Shown: positions 21,560-30,055 of the stretch, piece after piece
Layout: every line of letters begins with the position of its first letter
Position numbering within the stretch: position 1 is the stretch's first letter
Source of the DNA: HGM04593 sp045661205
Lineage (GTDB): Bacteria; Bacteroidota; Bacteroidia; Bacteroidales; Bacteroidaceae
Direction of reading: 5' to 3'
DNA length: 30,055 nucleotides
Assembly: GCA_045661205.1 (NCBI GenBank)
Contig: JAZRFE010000036.1
Span: 1-30,055 of the forward strand
Program-made: the position numbers and the translations under genes
The notes under the pieces: model-generated
Told to the model about the DNA's origin: nothing
The model's input: only the letters and a program-made list of their open reading frames with translations
Database searches by the model: none

Positions 21560-24310
21560 ATGAGTTTAGCAAGCACATATATTCCGGCAGAAGTTGAGGA
21601 AAAATGGTACGAGTATTGGATGAAACACAATTTGTTTCACTCCGAGCCCGACGAGAGAGAACCCTACACAATAGTAATCCCGCCCCCCAACGTAACCGGA
21701 GTACTGCACATGGGTCACATGCTGAATAACACCATTCAGGACATTCTTGTGCGCCACGCCCGCATGATGGGCAAAAACGCATGCTGGGTACCCGGCACCG
21801 ACCACGCATCCATTGCCACCGAAGCAAAAGTAGTAAAGAAACTTGCCGAGCAGGGCATTAAGAAGAGCGACCTCACACGCGAAGAGTTCCTGAAGCACGC
21901 ATGGGAGTGGACCGAAGAGCATGGAGGCATCATCCTCAAACAGCTGCGCAAGCTGGGAGCATCATGCGACTGGGATAGAACATCATTCACCATGGACGAG
22001 ACACGCAGCAAGAGCGTTATCAAAGTATTCTGCGACCTCTACAATAAAGGACTTATCTACCGTGGTCTGCGCATGGTAAACTGGGACCCCAAAGCCCAGA
22101 CAGCACTCAGCAACGAAGAGGTAATATACAAAGAGGAGAAGAGCAAGCTCTACTACCTTAAATATTATGTAGAGGAGGCAGCAGGCAGCACCGACGGCGA
22201 GGAGAGCGACGCTGTGACACTGAGCCCCGAAGCAGCATTCGACCCCACAGTGAAGCACCAGATACTGCACCGCGACGCCGACGGCAGACGCTATGCAGTG
22301 GTTGCCACCACACGTCCCGAGACAATCATGGGCGACACAGCAATGTGTATCAACCCCAAAGACCCCAAGAACAGTTGGCTCAAGGGCAAGAGAGTAATCG
22401 TACCCCTCGTAGGCCGTTCAATCCCCGTAGTTGAAGACCGCTACGTAGAGATTGAGTTCGGTACAGGCTGTCTGAAAGTAACTCCCGCCCACGACACAAA
22501 CGACTACATGTTGGGCAAAAAACACAATCTTGAGACAATAGACATCTTCAACCCCGACGCCACAATCAGCGACGCTGCAGGCATGTACGTAGGCATGGAC
22601 CGCATGGATGTACGCAAGCAGATTGCAAAAGACCTGGAAGCAGCCGGTCTCTTGGAAAAGGTAGAAGACTATATTAATAAAGTAGGATACAGCGAGCGTA
22701 ACGCCGACACAGCCGTTGAACCTCGCTTGTGTATGCAGTGGTTCTTGAGCATGCAGCACTTTGCAGACATTGCACTGCCCCCTGTAATGGAGGACAAACT
22801 CAAATTCTACCCCGCAAAATACAAGACAACATACAAAAACTGGCTCGAGAACATTCAGGACTGGTGTATCAGCCGCCAGTTGTGGTGGGGTCATCGCATA
22901 CCCGCATACTTCCTTCCCACAGCCGAGGGACAGGATGAGCAGTTCGTTGTAGCCGAGAACATTGAGCAGGCAGTGGAGCTTGCACGTGCACTCCCCGGCC
23001 GCGAAAACATCACAGAAGCCGACCTTACACAAGACGAGGATGCACTCGACACATGGTTCAGTTCATGGTTGTGGCCCATCTCACTGTTCGACGGCATTCA
23101 GCAGCCCGACAACAAGGAGATCAACTACTACTACCCCACCTGCGACCTCGTGACAGGCCCGGATATTATCTTCTTCTGGGTGGCACGTATGATTATGGCA
23201 GGCTATGACTACAAAGGCGACATGGCTTTCCGCAACCTATACTTCACAGGTATCGTTCGCGACAAGTTGGGTCGCAAGATGAGCAAGTCGCTCGGTAACA
23301 GCCGCGACCCCCTCGACCTTATCGCACGCTACGGAGCAGACGGAGTTCGCATGGGTATCATGCTCTCGGCACCTGCCGGCAACGACATTCTCTTCGACGA
23401 GTCATTGTGCGAGCAGGGTCGTAACTTCTGCAACAAAATATGGAACGCTTTCCGCCTTGTAAACGGCTGGAACGTAAGCAACGACATACATCAGCCCGAA
23501 AGCTCGGCAATAGCTGTTGAGTGGTTCAAGTCTACCCTCTCGCAGAAGGCAGCCGAGATTGAGGACCTCTTTGGCAAATACCGCATAAGCGAGGCTCTCA
23601 TGAGTGTCTACACACTCTTCTGGGATGAATTCTCGGCTTGGTATCTCGAGATGATTAAACCCGCATACGGCTCACCCATCGACGCTACCACATACGAGGC
23701 AACTTTGGGCTTCTTCAACGACCTGTTGCGTCTGCTCCACCCCTTCATGCCCTTCATCACCGAAGAGCTGTGGCAATCGCTCAGCGAACGCAAAGATGGC
23801 GAAAGCCTCATGACACAAAGCATTGCAGACCTCTGCCGTCCCATCGACGAGCAGCTTATCGGCAAAATAGAGGCATGCAAAGAGGTTATCACAAACATAC
23901 GTAACATACGTACACAGAAGAACATATCTCCTCGCACACCCCTCGCATTGCAGATTGTAGGCGATGCACCCGTAAAAGGTCTCGAAAGCGTACTTGCAAA
24001 AATGGGCGAACTCTCATCAATCGACTACGTTGCCACAGCCGACGCATCAGCAGTTTCGTTCCGCGTAGGCACCACCGAGTATGCAGTGCCCCTCGGCGAC
24101 CTCATCGACAAAGATGCCGAAATAGCCAAACTGCGCGAAGAGCTCGCCTACCTCGAAGGATTCCTTAAAAAGGTAGAGGCAAAACTCAGCAACCCCAACT
24201 TTGTGGGCAAAGCACCCGAGAACATCATCGCAGCCGAAAAGAAAAAACAGGCCGATGCAAACGAAAAGATTGCTATGCTCAAAGAGAACATTCAGAAATT
24301 GTCTAACTAA
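21560..24310 (+). CDS. valS: Valine-tRNA ligase
   Basis: ValRS charges tRNA-Val and edits misactivated threonine. The 916-residue class I synthetase has the HIGH-type motif HMGH (50-53, after PPPNVTGVL), a CP1 editing domain (ATTRPETIMGDTA near 249-261), the KMSKS loop (573-577), an anticodon-binding helical domain (about 640-790) and the C-terminal coiled coil typical of ValRS (about 850-916). An acidic insertion of about 40 residues (about 205-244) lies just before the editing domain and makes the protein longer than many relatives. It opens the six-gene plus-strand run. Confidence 0.97.
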   Translation: MSLASTYIPAEVEEKWYEYWMKHNLFHSEPDEREPYTIVIPPPNVTGVLHMGHMLNNTIQDILVRHARMMGKNACWVPGTDHASIATEAKVVKKLAEQGIKKSDLTREEFLKHAWEWTEEHGGIILKQLRKLGASCDWDRTSFTMDETRSKSVIKVFCDLYNKGLIYRGLRMVNWDPKAQTALSNEEVIYKEEKSKLYYLKYYVEEAAGSTDGEESDAVTLSPEAAFDPTVKHQILHRDADGRRYAVVATTRPETIMGDTAMCINPKDPKNSWLKGKRVIVPLVGRSIPVVEDRYVEIEFGTGCLKVTPAHDTNDYMLGKKHNLETIDIFNPDATISDAAGMYVGMDRMDVRKQIAKDLEAAGLLEKVEDYINKVGYSERNADTAVEPRLCMQWFLSMQHFADIALPPVMEDKLKFYPAKYKTTYKNWLENIQDWCISRQLWWGHRIPAYFLPTAEGQDEQFVVAENIEQAVELARALPGRENITEADLTQDEDALDTWFSSWLWPISLFDGIQQPDNKEINYYYPTCDLVTGPDIIFFWVARMIMAGYDYKGDMAFRNLYFTGIVRDKLGRKMSKSLGNSRDPLDLIARYGADGVRMGIMLSAPAGNDILFDESLCEQGRNFCNKIWNAFRLVNGWNVSNDIHQPESSAIAVEWFKSTLSQKAAEIEDLFGKYRISEALMSVYTLFWDEFSAWYLEMIKPAYGSPIDATTYEATLGFFNDLLRLLHPFMPFITEELWQSLSERKDGESLMTQSIADLCRPIDEQLIGKIEACKEVITNIRNIRTQKNISPRTPLALQIVGDAPVKGLESVLAKMGELSSIDYVATADASAVSFRVGTTEYAVPLGDLIDKDAEIAKLREELAYLEGFLKKVEAKLSNPNFVGKAPENIIAAEKKKQADANEKIAMLKENIQKLSN

Positions 24311-24322
24311 AGAACAGATAAA

Positions 24323-25207
24323 ATGGCTTTAGACAAACAAAAGATAGTATTTATCTCCCTGTCGGCAGTAATGCTTATTGCAGCCATCGTAATGGGTGTG
24401 ATGCTCATGGACAGCCGTAAGCAGAACGAGGAGATGCAGGAACTTTTCGCCATAGAAAAGGAGGAACTAGAAAATGAATATTCAAGTTTCGCCACACAGT
24501 ACGACGAGTTGCAGATACGCATCACCAACGACTCTTTGCAGGACAAGCTGGAGCAGGAGAAGCTGAAAACTCAGCAACTGCTCGAAGAGTTGCGACAGAC
24601 AAAAGCAACCGACGCAGCAGAAATTATGCGTCTGAAAAAAGAACTTGCGACTGTACGTGCCGTACTGCGCAGCTACGTAGTGCAGATAGACTCTCTGAAC
24701 AGAGCCAATGAAATGCTGCAAAAAGAGAACAAGCGCGTGAAAGCACGTTACAGCGAAGCAACACGTACGATAGACAAGATAACCGAGGAGAAAGAGAACC
24801 TCACCAAGAAAGTAACTCTTGCATCGCAGTTGGATGCCATAGGCATAAGCATGACACCGCTGAAGAAAAACGGCAAAGCTGCTAAAAAGATAAAAGATGC
24901 AAAGAAATTTGCCATCGGCTTTACAATAGCAAAGAACATCACCTGCGAAACAGGCGAGAAGACCATTTACGTGCGCATTCTCAAGCCCGACGAAGATGTA
25001 CTTGCCAAAAGTGCAGGCGATACATTCAGCTACGAAGGACAAGAACTTAAATTCTCTATCAAGAAATATATCGAATACACCGGCGAAGAGCAGACTGTAA
25101 CTGTATATTGGGATATAGAGGAGTTTTTACAGGCAGGTACATACAAAGTGTTTATCTTTGCCGACGGAAACATGATAGGTTCAAACAGTTTCAACATTAA
25201 AAAGTAA
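24323..25207 (+). CDS. Membrane-anchored coiled-coil protein of unknown function
   Basis: A 294-residue protein I cannot assign to a named family. One N-terminal membrane helix (about 8-29; IVFISLSAVMLIAAIVMGVML) is followed by a long charged coiled coil (about 33-170). A basic linker (about 180-195) leads into a compact beta-rich C-terminal domain (about 196-294; FAIGFTIAKNITCETGEKTIYVRILKPDEDVL, ending GTYKVFIFADGNMIGSNSFNIKK). With no cleavage site, the bulk should be extracytoplasmic and held from the membrane by the coiled coil. It starts 12 nt after valS and ends 4 nt before the UDP-glucuronate decarboxylase gene, so it is co-expressed with both. Confidence 0.75.
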   Translation: MALDKQKIVFISLSAVMLIAAIVMGVMLMDSRKQNEEMQELFAIEKEELENEYSSFATQYDELQIRITNDSLQDKLEQEKLKTQQLLEELRQTKATDAAEIMRLKKELATVRAVLRSYVVQIDSLNRANEMLQKENKRVKARYSEATRTIDKITEEKENLTKKVTLASQLDAIGISMTPLKKNGKAAKKIKDAKKFAIGFTIAKNITCETGEKTIYVRILKPDEDVLAKSAGDTFSYEGQELKFSIKKYIEYTGEEQTVTVYWDIEEFLQAGTYKVFIFADGNMIGSNSFNIKK

Positions 25208-25211
25208 AGAG

Positions 25212-26147
25212 ATGAAACGAATACTTGTAACAGGAGGAGCAGGATTCATCGGCTCTCATTTGTGTGAGAGACTGTTGAACGAGGGCAACGATGTAATATG
25301 CCTCGACAACTACTTCACAGGCAGCAAGGATAACATACGCCACCTTATTGGCAACGACCACTTCGAGCTTGTGCGTCACGACATCACAAAGCCCTACACT
25401 GCCGAGGTTGATGAAATATACAACCTTGCATGCCCTGCATCGCCTGTACACTACCAATACGACGCGGTAAAGACCATACAGACCTGTGTCATAGGCTCCA
25501 TGAACATGCTGGGGCTTGCCAAACAGGTGAGAGCAAAGATACTGCAAGCATCTACAAGCGAAGTCTACGGCGACCCCACCATCCACCCGCAGATCGAGAG
25601 CTATTGGGGTAACGTAAACCCCATAGGCATACGTTCGTGCTACGACGAGGGCAAGCGTTGCGCCGAGACACTCTTCATGGACTACCACCGTCAGAACAAT
25701 TTACGCATAAAGATTGTACGTATATTCAACACCTACGGCCCTCGCATGAGCATGAATGATGGTCGCGTGGTATCAAACTTCATAGTACAAGCTCTGCGCG
25801 GAGAGGACATCACCATATATGGCGACGGCAAACAGACACGCAGTTTCCAATATGTCGATGACCTTGTAGAGGGAATGATAAGAATGATGAACACCGACGA
25901 CAAATTCACCGGCCCTGTAAACATAGGCAACCCCGGAGAGTTCACCATGCTCGAACTTGCCGAAAAGGTAATAGAGCTCACAGGTTCAAAGTCGAAGATA
26001 ATCTTCCAACCCCTGCCGCAAGACGACCCACGCCAACGCAAACCCGACATTACCGTTGCGCGCCGCGAGCTTGGCGGCTGGCAGCCCGAAATACAGCTTG
26101 CCGAAGGTCTGCAACGCACCATTGATTACTTTAAAAAAATAGTATAA
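25212..26147 (+). CDS. UDP-glucuronate decarboxylase (UDP-xylose synthase, extended SDR)
   Basis: This enzyme converts UDP-glucuronate to UDP-xylose with bound NAD, supplying xylose for surface glycans. The 311-residue protein is an extended short-chain dehydrogenase: Rossmann motif TGGAGFIGS (7-15), STSEVYGD with the catalytic Thr/Ser (114-121), and the active-site pair Y144/K148 in RSCYDEGKR. The block NLACPASPVHYQ (71-82) and YDEGKR are typical of UXS rather than of UDP-glucose epimerases or dTDP-glucose dehydratases. No glycosyltransferase genes surround it; it sits between the coiled-coil gene and lysS. Confidence 0.9.
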   Translation: MKRILVTGGAGFIGSHLCERLLNEGNDVICLDNYFTGSKDNIRHLIGNDHFELVRHDITKPYTAEVDEIYNLACPASPVHYQYDAVKTIQTCVIGSMNMLGLAKQVRAKILQASTSEVYGDPTIHPQIESYWGNVNPIGIRSCYDEGKRCAETLFMDYHRQNNLRIKIVRIFNTYGPRMSMNDGRVVSNFIVQALRGEDITIYGDGKQTRSFQYVDDLVEGMIRMMNTDDKFTGPVNIGNPGEFTMLELAEKVIELTGSKSKIIFQPLPQDDPRQRKPDITVARRELGGWQPEIQLAEGLQRTIDYFKKIV

Positions 26148-26168
26148 CGCAAACAAACATAAAAGATC

Positions 26169-27896
26169 ATGAATATATTAGAATTGAGCGAACAGGAGAT
26201 TATCCGCCGCGAATCGCTGAACGAATTGCGCAACATGGGCATTGAGCCCTATCCCGCAGCGGAGTACCCCACCAACGCATTCTCAACCGAAATATTAGAA
26301 AACTTCAAAGACGAGGACGAACCTCGCGAAGTGTGCATTGCAGGCCGTATGATGAGCCGTCGTGTGATGGGTAAAGCATCATTCATCGAATTGCAGGACT
26401 CAAAAGGCCGCGTACAGGTGTACATCACACGCGACGACATCTGCCCCGGAGAGAATAAAGAGGGTTACAATGTACTCTTCAAGAGACTGCTCGACATTGG
26501 CGACTTTGTAGGAATCAAAGGTTTTGTGTTCCGCACTCAGACAGGCGAAATAACAGTACACGCCAAGGAGCTTACCATCCTCTCTAAGAGCATTCGTCCC
26601 CTGCCCATCGTAAAATACAAAGACGGAGTGGCATACGACAAGTTCGAGGACCCCGAGTTGCGTTACCGTCAGCGTTACGTTGATCTCGTTGTAAACCACG
26701 ACGTAAAACAGATATTCATCAAGCGCAACAAGATATACAACTCAATGCGCGAATTCTTCAATTCACGCGGTTACATGGAGGTGGAGACACCCGTATTGCA
26801 GTCAATCCCCGGTGGAGCTGCTGCACGCCCCTTCATCACACACCACAACGCTCTTGACATACCCTTCTATCTGCGTATTGCTAACGAGTTGTACCTCAAA
26901 CGTCTCATCGTGGGTGGTTTTGAAGGTGTGTACGAATTCTCAAAGAACTTCCGCAACGAGGGTATGGACCGCACACACAACCCCGAGTTTACATGTATGG
27001 AGATATATGTAGCCTACAAGGACTACAATTGGATGATGAACTTCACAGAGCAGATGCTCGAGAAGATAGCAATGGATGTAAACGGCACCACCGAGGTTAA
27101 AGTAGGCGACAACATCATCAGTTTCAAAGCCCCCTTCCGTCGTGTACCCATGCTCGAAGCTATCAAGGAGTTCACAGGCTACGACCTCAACGGCAAGAGC
27201 GAGGAGGAGATTTTCGCTATATGCAAGGAGCTTAAGATGGAGGTTGACGAGACAATGGGTAAAGGCAAGCTCATCGACGAAATCTTCGGCGAGTTCTGCG
27301 AGGGCAACTACATACAGCCTACATTCATCACTGACTACCCCATCGAGATGTCACCCTTGTGCAAACGCCACCGCGAGAACCCCGAGCTGACAGAGCGTTT
27401 CGAGCTTATGGTTAACGGTAAAGAGCTTTGCAACGCATACAGCGAGCTTAACGACCCCATTGACCAGGCCGAGCGTTTCCAGGAGCAGTTGCGTCTGAGC
27501 GAGAAGGGCGACGACGAGGCAATGTTCATCGACCAGGATTTCGTGCGTGCGCTTGAGTACGGTATGCCCCCCACATCGGGAATGGGTATAGGAATGGACC
27601 GCCTTGCAATGTTGATGACAGGCCAGGCAGCTATTCAGGAGGTACTCTTCTTCCCGCAGATGCGCCCCGAGAAAAAAATCCCCAAAGACCCCGTATCGGC
27701 ATTTACCGCTATCGGTGTTCCCGAAGAGTGGGTACCCGTGTTGCAGAAAGCAGGCTACAATCTCGTGTCCGACCTCAAAGACGGCAATGCTCAGAAGATA
27801 CAGCAGGAGATTGGCGGCATCAACAAAAAATATAAACTTAATTACACCACTCCCTCGGTGAACGACGTTACCGAATGGGTAAATAAAATATCTTGA
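26169..27896 (+). CDS. lysS: Lysine-tRNA ligase (class II)
   Basis: LysRS charges tRNA-Lys. The 575-residue class II protein has an N-terminal OB-fold anticodon domain (about 55-160; VCIAGRMMSRRVMGKASFIELQDSKG), motif 2 FRNEGMDRTHNPEFT (from 261) and motif 3 GMGIGMDR (471-478). About 75 residues extend beyond the usual C-terminus (about 500-575; FTAIGVPEEWVPVLQKAGYN...), helical and helix-hairpin-helix-like. E. coli LysS ends soon after motif 3. It precedes gpsA with only 2 nt between stop and start. Confidence 0.97.
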   Translation: MNILELSEQEIIRRESLNELRNMGIEPYPAAEYPTNAFSTEILENFKDEDEPREVCIAGRMMSRRVMGKASFIELQDSKGRVQVYITRDDICPGENKEGYNVLFKRLLDIGDFVGIKGFVFRTQTGEITVHAKELTILSKSIRPLPIVKYKDGVAYDKFEDPELRYRQRYVDLVVNHDVKQIFIKRNKIYNSMREFFNSRGYMEVETPVLQSIPGGAAARPFITHHNALDIPFYLRIANELYLKRLIVGGFEGVYEFSKNFRNEGMDRTHNPEFTCMEIYVAYKDYNWMMNFTEQMLEKIAMDVNGTTEVKVGDNIISFKAPFRRVPMLEAIKEFTGYDLNGKSEEEIFAICKELKMEVDETMGKGKLIDEIFGEFCEGNYIQPTFITDYPIEMSPLCKRHRENPELTERFELMVNGKELCNAYSELNDPIDQAERFQEQLRLSEKGDDEAMFIDQDFVRALEYGMPPTSGMGIGMDRLAMLMTGQAAIQEVLFFPQMRPEKKIPKDPVSAFTAIGVPEEWVPVLQKAGYNLVSDLKDGNAQKIQQEIGGINKKYKLNYTTPSVNDVTEWVNKIS

Positions 27897-27898
27897 TT

Positions 27899-28897
27899 AT
27901 GGACTTAACCAACGCAACCGTTGCCATAATGGGAGGCGGCAGTTGGGCGACAGCCATTGCCAAAATTCTGTTGAGCAACGTAGAAAAAATCAACTGGTAC
28001 ATACGTCGCGACGACCGTATCGAGGACTTCAAACGACTCGGTCACAATCCGGCGTATCTGTCATCTGTGCGTTTCGATACCAACCGCATCAACTTCTCGT
28101 CTGACATCAACAAGGTGGCACGCGAGTCGGATATATTGGTATTCGTGACACCGTCGCCTTACATTAAGAGCCATCTTAAGAAACTGAAAGAGGATATTTG
28201 CGACAAATTCATCGTGAATGCCATCAAGGGTATCGTACCCGATGAGAATCTTATAATCTCGGAATATTTCCACAGAGTGTACAAGGTTCCCTACGACAAC
28301 TTGTCGGTGATGGCGGGTCCCTGTCATGCCGAGGAGGTTGCATTGGAGCGTCTCTCTTATCTTACGGTAGGTTGCAGCAACATTGACCACGCAAGCCAAT
28401 TTGCAAAAAAACTGTCCAGCAATTTCATCAAGACCTCAGTGAGCGAAGATGTAGTAGGTATAGAGTATGGCTCCGTGCTCAAGAATATCTATGCCATTGC
28501 AGCAGGTATCTGCAACGGACTTAAGTACGGCGACAACTTCCAGGCTGTAATTATGTCTAACGCTGTCATCGAGATGAACCGTTTCATAAATGTCGTGCAC
28601 CCCATTAGCCGTACAATCAACGACTCGGTATATCTTGGCGACCTGCTCGTTACAGGATACTCCAACTTCAGCCGTAACCGCATTTTCGGTACAATGATTG
28701 GAAAGGGATATTCTGTTAAGAGCGCACAGATTGAGATGGAGATGATTGCCGAGGGTTACTATGCAGCAAAGTGTATCAAAGAGATAAACAAGCACTACCG
28801 CATAAACACCCCCATTATCGATGCCGTATACAACATTCTTTACGAGCAGATTTCTCCTGTCATTGAGATTAAACTGCTGACAGACTCATTCAAATAA
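27899..28897 (+). CDS. gpsA: Glycerol-3-phosphate dehydrogenase [NAD(P)+]
   Basis: GpsA reduces dihydroxyacetone phosphate to sn-glycerol-3-phosphate, the backbone of phospholipids. The 332-residue protein has the nucleotide-binding GGGSWATA (12-19), NAIKG with K110, AGPCHAEEV (139-147) and the active-site lysine in SVLKNIYAI (K195). The ATG at 27899 was chosen: the frame's earlier possible start is a TTG at 27893 that overlaps the lysS stop and adds only two residues. Length is normal. It sits between lysS and pgi. Confidence 0.95.
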   Translation: MDLTNATVAIMGGGSWATAIAKILLSNVEKINWYIRRDDRIEDFKRLGHNPAYLSSVRFDTNRINFSSDINKVARESDILVFVTPSPYIKSHLKKLKEDICDKFIVNAIKGIVPDENLIISEYFHRVYKVPYDNLSVMAGPCHAEEVALERLSYLTVGCSNIDHASQFAKKLSSNFIKTSVSEDVVGIEYGSVLKNIYAIAAGICNGLKYGDNFQAVIMSNAVIEMNRFINVVHPISRTINDSVYLGDLLVTGYSNFSRNRIFGTMIGKGYSVKSAQIEMEMIAEGYYAAKCIKEINKHYRINTPIIDAVYNILYEQISPVIEIKLLTDSFK

Positions 28898-28921
28898 GAA
28901 ATAACCTTTATTTTAAATAAA

Positions 28922-30055
28922 ATGAAAAATATTGCATTAAACATTGACAAAGTAACAAGCTTTGTATCAAAAGAGACTATTCTTGGTTACGCAAGCAAAG
29001 TAGCAGAGGCACAGAAAGCCTTGGAAGAGGGCACAGCTCCCGGTAACGACTTCCTCGGTTGGTTGCACCTCCCCACTTCAATAACAAAAGAGCATATAGA
29101 AGATATTAAAGCAACAGCACAGGTATTGCGCGAGAACTGCGAGGTAGTAGTTGTAGCAGGTATCGGCGGTAGCTACTTAGGCGCACGCGCTATCATCGAG
29201 GCACTCAGCAACAACTTTGCTGCACTCATCGGCGACAAGAAAAACCCCACAGTTATCTTCGCAGGCCACAACATCAGCGAGGACTATTTGAGCGAGCTTA
29301 CTGATTTCTTGAAAGATAAGAAATTCGGTGTTATCAACATCTCTAAATCGGGTACAACTACCGAGACAGCTCTCGCATTCCGTCTGTTGAAGAAGCAGTG
29401 CGAGGATCAGCGTGGCAAAGAGATGGCAAGCAAAGTAATCGTTGCTATCACTGACGCTGTTAAAGGTGCTGCACGCGTAACTGCAGACAAAGAGGGTTAC
29501 AAGAGCTTCATCATCCCCGACAATGTAGGTGGTCGTTTCTCAGTGCTCACACCCGTAGGTCTTCTCCCCATCGCAGTAGCAGGTTTCGACATCGAGACAC
29601 TTGTTGGCGGTGCTCAGGACATGGAGAAAGCAACAGCTCCTTCAGTTCCCTTCGAGGAGAATATCGCTGCAATGTACGCTGCTACACGTAACGCACTCTA
29701 TGCAGAAGGCAAGAAGATTGAGATTCTCGTAAACTACCAGCCCAAGCTCCACTTCACATCTGAGTGGTGGAAACAGCTTTATGGCGAGTCTGAGGGTAAG
29801 GAGAACAAGGGTATCTTCCCCGCATCGGTAGACTTCACAACCGACCTCCACTCAATGGGTCAGTGGATTCAGGAGGGCGAGCGCACCATCTTCGAGACAG
29901 TGCTCTCTATCGAGGAGCCCAACAGCTCACTCACAGTTCCCTCTGACGAGGAGAACCTCGACGGCTTGAACTTCCTCGCCGGCAAACACGTTGATGAGGT
30001 GAACAAGATGGCCGAGCTTGGTACACAGCTTGCTCACGTAGACGGCGGTGTTCCC
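28922..30055 (+). CDS. pgi: Glucose-6-phosphate isomerase (partial, cut by window edge)
   Basis: PGI interconverts glucose-6-phosphate and fructose-6-phosphate. The frame opens at ATG 28922 (MKNIALNIDKVTSFV) and runs 378 codons to the right edge without a stop. Diagnostic features are VVAGIGGSYLGARA and ISKSGTTTETA (sugar-phosphate-binding SIS motifs) and the PGI signature DNVGGRFSVLTPVG. It resembles the shorter Bacillus-type enzymes of about 445 residues, so roughly 65 residues, including part of the active site, are outside the window. It follows gpsA by 24 nt. This 5' part looks intact. Confidence 0.96.
   Translation, partial: MKNIALNIDKVTSFVSKETILGYASKVAEAQKALEEGTAPGNDFLGWLHLPTSITKEHIEDIKATAQVLRENCEVVVVAGIGGSYLGARAIIEALSNNFAALIGDKKNPTVIFAGHNISEDYLSELTDFLKDKKFGVINISKSGTTTETALAFRLLKKQCEDQRGKEMASKVIVAITDAVKGAARVTADKEGYKSFIIPDNVGGRFSVLTPVGLLPIAVAGFDIETLVGGAQDMEKATAPSVPFEENIAAMYAATRNALYAEGKKIEILVNYQPKLHFTSEWWKQLYGESEGKENKGIFPASVDFTTDLHSMGQWIQEGERTIFETVLSIEEPNSSLTVPSDEENLDGLNFLAGKHVDEVNKMAELGTQLAHVDGGVP

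Noticed and set aside
1..30055. CRISPR arrays, rRNA or tRNA genes, complete insertion sequences
   Set aside because: No regularly spaced repeats with unique spacers, no cloverleaf or rRNA-like sequence, and no transposase frame were seen by reading; covariance-model tools were not available.

Overview
The window looks like a chromosomal core segment of a member of the Bacteroidales (Bacteroidota); the genus cannot be fixed from sequence alone. The reasons are Bacteroidota-type promoters (TTTG, 19-21 nt, TAnnTTTG) in front of several genes; families found mainly in that phylum (DUF5606, DUF4923, PUR/DUF3276, BspA-type leucine-rich repeats, long-form NusB, LysRS with a C-terminal extension); and an almost complete lack of Shine-Dalgarno sequences. 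Gene density is high, most genes are housekeeping, and no rRNA, tRNA or CRISPR array was seen.

Layout. Positions 1-230 appear to be the edge of an integrated element: the first 15 codons of a zinc-ribbon/helix-turn-helix protein on the minus strand, preceded by four 10-bp tandem repeats and a nested inverted repeat. From 307 to about 5588, on the minus strand, lies a compact five-gene operon (TPR/PD40 secreted protein, NfeD, FloA, nucleoside phosphorylase, MnmE) ending in a terminator at 231-263. A divergent pair on the plus strand (TtcA-like, DMT/DUF486) meets the minus-strand PUR - bL25 - Pth - S4 cluster at a shared bidirectional terminator at 6991-7020. From 9351 the plus strand carries nusB-yajC-ybbR-coaE, then DUF5606 and DUF4923, then a lipoprotein S9 dipeptidyl-peptidase followed by an MFSD1-like transporter. 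Next come a minus-strand BspA-like protein, a plus-strand metallophosphoesterase, and a minus-strand acyltransferase with mazG. The last 8.5 kb is one plus-strand run: valS, a membrane coiled-coil protein, UDP-glucuronate decarboxylase, lysS, gpsA and pgi, the last cut by the window edge.

How the genes work together. NfeD and FloA are a classical membrane-microdomain pair. Pth, bL25, the S4 protein, ValRS, LysRS, MnmE and TtcA serve translation and tRNA modification. The S9 peptidase and MFSD1-like carrier plausibly form a dipeptide release-and-uptake unit.

The most unusual signals are a perfect 38-bp palindrome inside the pth reading frame (7917-7954), a metallophosphoesterase whose last codons and stop lie inside a bidirectional terminator (19506-19545), the possible mobile-element boundary at the left edge, and the peptidase/MFSD1-like pairing. 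I did not find a clearly new multi-gene defence or biosynthetic system.
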